A DNA stretch of 9,101 nucleotides, taken from Rhodospirillales bacterium (GTDB lineage: Bacteria > Pseudomonadota > Alphaproteobacteria > UBA9219). The notes below the pieces were generated by a model. The model worked only from the letters and a program-made list of their open reading frames with translations, was not told the origin of the DNA and searched no databases. The position numbers were made by a program, and so were the translations under genes. Positions within the stretch are counted from its first letter, which is position 1, and each line of letters opens with the position of its first letter. Positions 5,429 to 9,101 of the stretch are shown piece after piece. The stretch spans positions 1 through 9,101 of the forward strand of contig JAATFY010000061.1 in NCBI GenBank assembly GCA_015654915.1, read 5' to 3'.

Positions 5429-5821
5429 ATGAAAAAATATTCTAATTCGCATGCAGGCTTGGCGGTGCGCGCCCTCTTCATTGTATGTATCGTTCTTTTC
5501 TTCTCGGTTTATTCGGCGCAGGCTTTGGCCCGCCCGGCGCAGGAACAGGCAAAAATCGATTATCTGCTGAAAGCGGTCGGTTCTTCCCCGCTGGTTTTCA
5601 TACGCAACGGCAAGGAATACAACGGCAGGGAATCGCAGGATCATCTCCGGCAGAAACTGGATTATGTCGGCGGGCGCGTCCATACGGCCGAAGAATTTAT
5701 TACATATATTGCCAGCAAATCTTCCGTTTCGGGTGAGTCCTATTATGTGCGCTTTCCCGACGGGAAAAAGGTGGAGGCGCAGAAATGGCTGGAAGACAGA
5801 TTGAAGGAATATAAGGGGTAG
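5429..5821 (+). CDS. Secreted DUF5329 family protein
   Basis: A 130-residue exported protein of unknown function. Residues 1-34 form a signal peptide: basic start (MKKYSNSHAGLAVR), hydrophobic core ALFIVCIVLFFSVY, and probable cleavage after ALA (about 32-34). The mature part begins with a helix QEQAKIDYLLKAVGSS, then FIRNGKEYNGRESQDHLRQKL (57-77), TAEEFITYIASKSSVSGESYYVRFPDG (about 86-112) and a C-terminal helix. FIRNGxEY and the GxxYxxRFxDG segment are the features I associate with DUF5329. AGGAGG at 5419-5424, four bases before ATG 5429, is a very strong ribosome-binding site. The location should be periplasmic. The gene faces away from the lipoprotein and shares the FNR-like control region. 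The next gene starts 37 bases downstream. Confidence 0.8.
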   Translation: MKKYSNSHAGLAVRALFIVCIVLFFSVYSAQALARPAQEQAKIDYLLKAVGSSPLVFIRNGKEYNGRESQDHLRQKLDYVGGRVHTAEEFITYIASKSSVSGESYYVRFPDGKKVEAQKWLEDRLKEYKG

Positions 5822-5858
5822 CTGGCCAGTTTCCGTAGGGCGTGTTAGATCATCCCGC

Positions 5859-6590
5859 ATGATCGAAAGCGCGCAGAACGATACATTCAAAAAATTGCTG
5901 AGCCTGACTTCGGCCAAAGGGCTGAAGGAAGAGGAACTGTTTTTGCTGTCGGGCGAGAAACTGATCCGCGAGTTTCTTAAAAGGCCCGGTCTGGAAATCG
6001 TCTATGAAATTCTGTCGCGCGATTTTAAGGCTCTGGCGCCGGAGGCAAAGCAGATCGAATTCGCTCCGACCCTTTTCGACCAGATCGATGTGCTGGGCAC
6101 GCATTTCAATATTCTGGTGCTGAAACAGCCGGACGTTCCGGTTCTGGCGGCAGCGGATATTACTGCATACAAACCCAAAGGCATTGAGCTTGTCATGCCA
6201 GTCGGTGATCCTGGCAATCTCGGCGCCCTGATCCGCAGTTGCGAAGCGTTCGGCGTGCCGCGTGTTATTTTGGCCCGCAAGGCCGCGCATCCGTTCCTGC
6301 CCAAAGCCGTGAAAGCATCGGCCGGAAGCGTCCTGCGCGTGCCGCTTGCACGCGGGCCGTCGCTGGCGGAATTTCCCCCTTCCTGCATTGCGCTCGATAT
6401 GGACGGCATTTCGATCGACGATTTTAAATGGCCGCCGCAGGCTTTGTTGGTGGTCGGTGAGGAGGGTCCCGGCTTCGGTGTCGACCGGTTCAAGACGCGC
6501 ATCCGCATTCCTACCACCGGCGTCGAAAGCCTGAATGTGGTGGTTGCGGCCAGCATCGCTTTGTCGCGTCTGCCCAAGAGGGCAACATGA
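5859..6590 (+). CDS. TrmH/SpoU family RNA 2'-O-methyltransferase (SPOUT)
   Basis: A 243-residue RNA methyltransferase using S-adenosylmethionine. The N-terminal part (about 1-90) resembles the SpoU substrate-binding domain. The C-terminal SPOUT knot carries motif 1 DPGNLGALIRSCEAFGV (117-133, with N120 and catalytic-type R126), motif 2 VVGEEGPGF (198-206) and motif 3 IPTTGVESLNVVVAASIALS (217-236, with S224-L225-N226). These are complete, so activity is expected. RlmB-like 23S rRNA or a tRNA target cannot be separated from sequence alone. ATG 5859 lacks a good Shine-Dalgarno sequence and lies inside a small palindrome (5848-5864). Its stop overlaps the rlmE start by ATGA. Confidence 0.9.
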   Translation: MIESAQNDTFKKLLSLTSAKGLKEEELFLLSGEKLIREFLKRPGLEIVYEILSRDFKALAPEAKQIEFAPTLFDQIDVLGTHFNILVLKQPDVPVLAAADITAYKPKGIELVMPVGDPGNLGALIRSCEAFGVPRVILARKAAHPFLPKAVKASAGSVLRVPLARGPSLAEFPPSCIALDMDGISIDDFKWPPQALLVVGEEGPGFGVDRFKTRIRIPTTGVESLNVVVAASIALSRLPKRAT

Positions 6591-7285
6591 AAGAACCGAC
6601 CAAAAAAAACGGTCTCGGCACCATCGCGTCGCGTCGCCGTAAAGCGGTGCGCGTCAAGGCGAAAAGTCGCCGCAGCGAATCCTCGCGCCAATGGCTGCAA
6701 AGGCATCTGAACGATCCTTATGTGGCGGCGGCGCAGACCGACGGCTATCGTTCGCGCGCGGCTTACAAGTTGTTGCAGCTCGACGAGCAATTCCGCCTGT
6801 TGAAACCCAATATGCGCGTCATAGATCTGGGTGCAGCTCCCGGCGGATGGACGCAAGTCGTGGCCAAGAAAATCGGTAACAAAAACAGCAAACTGGTGGC
6901 GCTCGACATATTGCCGATGGCGGCGGTGCCGGACGTGGATATCCTATGCATGGATTTTACGGCCGACGACGCACCCAAGAAACTTAAAAAGCTGATCGGT
7001 GGACAGGCTGATCTGGTGCTCAGCGATCTGGCGCCCAATACGACCGGCCATAGCAATACCGACCATATTCGCATCATGGCGCTGGCGGAAATGGCTGCGC
7101 TTTTTGCCGTCGATGTTCTGGCCCCCGGCGGTACCTTCGTGTGCAAGTTTTTCCAGGGCGGCGCGCAGAAAGAAGTTCTCGATCTTCTCAAACGTCATTT
7201 TACGAAAACGAAACACGCCAAACCCGCGGCCAGCCGCGCGGAATCGTCCGAAACCTATCTTGTCGCGCAGGGATTCAGGCGGTAA
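6587..7285 (+). CDS. rlmE: 23S rRNA (uridine-2'-O-)methyltransferase RlmE (FtsJ/RrmJ)
   Basis: A 232-residue enzyme that methylates the 2'-OH of U2552 (E. coli numbering) in the 23S rRNA A-loop late in 50S assembly. RSRAAYKL at 55-62 provides K61; DLGAAPGGWTQV at 80-91 is the SAM site; SDLAPNTTGHSNTDH at 146-160 provides D147; FVCKFFQGG at 184-192 provides K187; and SSETYLVA gives E222. This completes the K-D-K-E tetrad of the family. It is somewhat longer than the 209-residue E. coli protein because of a Lys/Arg-rich N-terminal tail (about 1-34), which may aid RNA binding. ATG 6587 overlaps the stop of the preceding methyltransferase, so the two are probably translated together. Confidence 0.95.
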   Translation: MKEPTKKNGLGTIASRRRKAVRVKAKSRRSESSRQWLQRHLNDPYVAAAQTDGYRSRAAYKLLQLDEQFRLLKPNMRVIDLGAAPGGWTQVVAKKIGNKNSKLVALDILPMAAVPDVDILCMDFTADDAPKKLKKLIGGQADLVLSDLAPNTTGHSNTDHIRIMALAEMAALFAVDVLAPGGTFVCKFFQGGAQKEVLDLLKRHFTKTKHAKPAASRAESSETYLVAQGFRR

Positions 7286-7292
7286 GCCATTA

Positions 7293-7320
7293 TTGACTTG
7301 CAGTTCTTTATGCGCACAAT
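7293..7320 (+). promoter_or_regulatory. Candidate promoter for the ene-reductase operon
   Basis: TTGACT at 7293-7298 and CACAAT at 7315-7320, 16 bases apart, lie in the gap just after rlmE. The -35 box matches the consensus at five of six bases, the -10 at four of six. A leader of about 60 bases would follow before ATG 7389. Confidence 0.45.
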
Positions 7321-7388
7321 GCCGCTATCCTCTGAAATTCTTGCTGTCGCGCAAACTCCACAAACATCCTGTCGAAAAGGAAAAAATC

Positions 7389-8450
7389 ATGCCGGGTTTG
7401 TTCGATCCCATAAAAGTCGGCGACCTTCTCCTGCCCAATCGCATCCTGATGTCGCCGCTGACCCGTTGCCGCGCCGGTCCCGGTCGCGTCCCCAACGCCA
7501 TGATGGCGGAATATTATGTGCAGCGGGCGTCGGCGGGCCTGATTTTCTCGGAAGCTACATCGGTTGATCCTATGGGCGTGGGTTATCCGGATACACCCGG
7601 CATCTGGTCGGCGGAGCAGGTCGAAGGCTGGAAGCGGATCACGAAGGCGGTGCACGAGGCAGGTGGCCGGATGCTACTTCAGCTCTGGCATGTCGGGCGC
7701 ATTTCGCACCCCTATTTTTTGAATGGCGCGATACCGGTAGCCCCCAGCGCCATTGCGGCTGAAGGCCATGTACGGCAAATGCGTCCGATGGCGCCTTATC
7801 CGGTGCCGCGCGCATTGGCGCTCGAGGAAATCCCCGGCATTATCGAGGCCTATCGTAAGGGCGCACAGAATGCCAAAGAAGCGGGGTTCGACGCGGTGGA
7901 AATTCATGGCGCCAACGGCTATCTGCTCGACCAGTTTTTGCAGGACGGCAGCAATAAACGCACCGACCGATATGGCGGTTCCATCGAAAATCGCGCCCGC
8001 TTGATGCTGGAAGTTACGGATGCGGTTATATCTGTCTGGGGCGCGGGCCGCGTCGGCATGCATCTCGCGCCGCGCGGCGATGCGCAATCGATGGGCGATT
8101 CCGATCTGCCGGCAACGTTCGGCTATATCGCGTCCGAGTTGGGCAAACGTAAAATCGCCTTTATATGCGCGCGCGAACATTTGGGTGACGACCGCCTAGG
8201 GCCGCAACTTAAAAAGGCGTTCGGCGGCGCGTATATCGTGAACGAGAAATTTACGAAGGAAACGGCTGATCGGGTTCTGGCGGCGGGCGAAGCGGATGCC
8301 GTGGCTTTCGGCACGCTGTTTCTTGCCAACCCCGACTTGCCAAAGCGTTTCCGCCTGGATGCCCCGTTAAATGAACCGCATCCCGATACGTTCTATGGCC
8401 AAGGTCCCGAAGGTTATACGGACTACCCTTTTCTGGCCGACAAGGAATAA
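7389..8450 (+). CDS. Old Yellow Enzyme family alkene reductase (NemA-like)
   Basis: A 353-residue FMN-dependent NADPH:enone/flavin oxidoreductase that reduces activated C=C bonds and, in some relatives, nitrate esters; physiological substrate unknown. LFDPIKVGDLLLPNRILMSPLTR (4-26) is the family start, with T25 near the flavin. HVGRISHP (101-108), EIHGANGYLLDQFL (171-184) and RTDRYGGSIENR (191-202) follow. H173, N176 and Y178 align with the substrate-binding pair and proton donor (H191, N194, Y196) of yeast OYE1. EGYTDYP at 341-347 closes the fold. At 308-310 the sequence reads FGT where many relatives have FGR, an Arg that contacts the FMN phosphate. The frame stays open upstream to about 6999, but that part overlaps rlmE; ATG 7389, behind AAAGGAAA, gives the right N-terminus. 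The channel gene follows after 3 bases. Confidence 0.93.
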   Translation: MPGLFDPIKVGDLLLPNRILMSPLTRCRAGPGRVPNAMMAEYYVQRASAGLIFSEATSVDPMGVGYPDTPGIWSAEQVEGWKRITKAVHEAGGRMLLQLWHVGRISHPYFLNGAIPVAPSAIAAEGHVRQMRPMAPYPVPRALALEEIPGIIEAYRKGAQNAKEAGFDAVEIHGANGYLLDQFLQDGSNKRTDRYGGSIENRARLMLEVTDAVISVWGAGRVGMHLAPRGDAQSMGDSDLPATFGYIASELGKRKIAFICAREHLGDDRLGPQLKKAFGGAYIVNEKFTKETADRVLAAGEADAVAFGTLFLANPDLPKRFRLDAPLNEPHPDTFYGQGPEGYTDYPFLADKE

Positions 8451-8453
8451 ATC

Positions 8454-8918
8454 ATGATGGAATTTTTCGGTTGGGCAATCGCCGCTACTCTGGTTATCGT
8501 CACCATCGGCATCCATTATGAGATAATCCGCATCGTTTCCGATGTCGTCATCCCCTGGGCGCTGAGGCGATTTCACGACCGGCGTATCATGATGCTGACG
8601 ATTGTGACTTTGATATTCGGGCACATTATCGAGATATGGGTTTTCGCCCTTGCGATGCTGCTGATGACGCTTCATCCCGCTTTGGGATATCTCTCGGGCG
8701 ATTTCGACGGCAGCCTGAACACATTTTTATATTTTTCGGCGGTCAATTACACATCGACAGGTTACGGCGACATAACGCCGCACGGTGCCATCCGCTCGCT
8801 GGCGGTATCCGAGGCGCTGGGCGGCCTGATGATGATCGCGTGGTCGGCGTCTTTCACGTACCTTAAGATGGAGCACATCTGGCGTTTGCGCCGGCATTCT
8901 GCACGTGGAAAAAATTGA
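8454..8918 (+). CDS. Small pore-loop (potassium-type) ion channel
   Basis: A 154-residue inner-membrane protein with three hydrophobic segments: about 5-27, 46-72 and 114-138. Between the last two lie a pore helix (LNTFLYFSAVNYTS, 88-101) and a selectivity-filter-like TGYGD at 102-106, as in two-helix potassium channels (Ion_trans_2). The canonical TVGYGD is here STGYGD, so the Val is replaced by Thr and potassium selectivity is not certain. There is no RCK/TrkA_N or other cytoplasmic ligand domain; the C-terminus is a short basic tail. Subunits would have to form a tetramer. AAGGA at 8442-8446 sits inside the end of the reductase gene, and ATG 8454 is only 3 bases after that gene's stop. This argues for one transcript. 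A second ATG follows at once (8457). Confidence 0.85.
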   Translation: MMEFFGWAIAATLVIVTIGIHYEIIRIVSDVVIPWALRRFHDRRIMMLTIVTLIFGHIIEIWVFALAMLLMTLHPALGYLSGDFDGSLNTFLYFSAVNYTSTGYGDITPHGAIRSLAVSEALGGLMMIAWSASFTYLKMEHIWRLRRHSARGKN

Positions 8919-8943
8919 AGCCCTGCGAAAGGATCGCCGCGTT

Positions 8944-9101
8944 TCAGGCCCGGAACAGGGCGAAAAAAATCACATAAAGCCAGCTAAACCAGCCGTCGAT
9001 CAGCATCCAGAGGATGGATTTATTGACGTTGTAAGACAAAATAATGGCGACGACAGCGCCGTAGCCCAAGCCAAATTTGACGAAATTAGTTCCGAACACG
9101 C
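8944..9101 (-). CDS. Small membrane protein, right-edge (possibly complete from GTG)
   Basis: Read on the minus strand to TGA at 8944. From a GTG at 9099 it gives 51 residues: VFGTNFVKFGLGYGAVVA, a stretch with SYNVNKSILWMLIDG, then WFSWLYVIFFALFRA. Two hydrophobic segments joined by a polar turn suggest a membrane hairpin. It resembles short conserved proteobacterial proteins with FGLGYGA and W-YVI-LFR patterns, of unknown function. The GTG lies 2 bases from the window end, so the true start may be this codon or further out. It converges on the channel gene with a 25-base gap. Confidence 0.6.
   Translation of the reverse strand, partial: VFGTNFVKFGLGYGAVVAIILSYNVNKSILWMLIDGWFSWLYVIFFALFRA

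Noticed and set aside
6002..6856. Minus-strand frame of 284 codons over the two RNA methyltransferase genes
   Set aside because: It crosses two genes with complete motif sets on the plus strand and shows no domain of its own.
6999..7388. Upstream extension of the ene-reductase frame
   Set aside because: It overlaps rlmE in another frame and the residues look like out-of-frame translation. The family N-terminus begins right at ATG 7389.
8920..8950. Possible bidirectional terminator between the channel gene and the right-edge gene
   Set aside because: The CCTG/CAGG and GAAA/TTTC pairings need a bulge and have no T-run; too weak to call.

Overview
The window reads as a chromosomal segment of an alphaproteobacterium. 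A ubiquinone-pathway UbiA, an ETF-beta-lysine-methyltransferase-like protein, a DUF3309 mini-membrane protein, a DUF5329 protein and an RhlE-type helicase together point to that class. The genus cannot be fixed from sequence alone. Base composition is moderately GC-rich, and coding density is high apart from a 176-base left edge, a 314-base gap before the cold-shock gene and a roughly 190-base divergent gap near 5.3 kb. I see no rRNA, tRNA, CRISPR array, insertion sequence or phage gene.

Layout. (1) Positions 1-176 are non-coding and palindrome-rich, including a REP-like hairpin. (2) ubiA and a class I methyltransferase of the ETF-beta lysine methyltransferase type overlap by ATGA on the plus strand; both have a plausible link to the quinone/ETF branch of respiration. 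(3) A long leader precedes a CspA-type cold-shock protein, followed after a strong hairpin by an RhlE-type DEAD-box helicase with a DETD motif II and a His/Gly-rich tail. This is a typical cold-adaptation, RNA-remodelling pair. (4) A lone family 25 glycosyltransferase-like gene follows. (5) An envelope cluster comes next: two minus-strand genes (DUF3309 two-helix protein and a small lipoprotein) and a divergent, secreted DUF5329 protein. The divergent gap holds a near-consensus FNR/FixK-type palindrome. (6) Two rRNA/tRNA-methyltransferase genes (SPOUT/TrmH family and RlmE) are coupled by ATGA. (7) An Old Yellow Enzyme-type ene-reductase with a visible promoter is followed 3 bases later by a small pore-loop ion channel. 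(8) A small membrane-protein gene runs in from the right edge on the minus strand.

How the genes work together: most of the window is ordinary housekeeping in short plus-strand operons. The parts that merit a second look are the FNR-like site between two uncharacterised envelope genes, the structured csp leader and csp-rhlE spacer, the unusual helicase motif II and tail, and the reductase-channel pair. I did not find convincing evidence of a new defence or mobile system.
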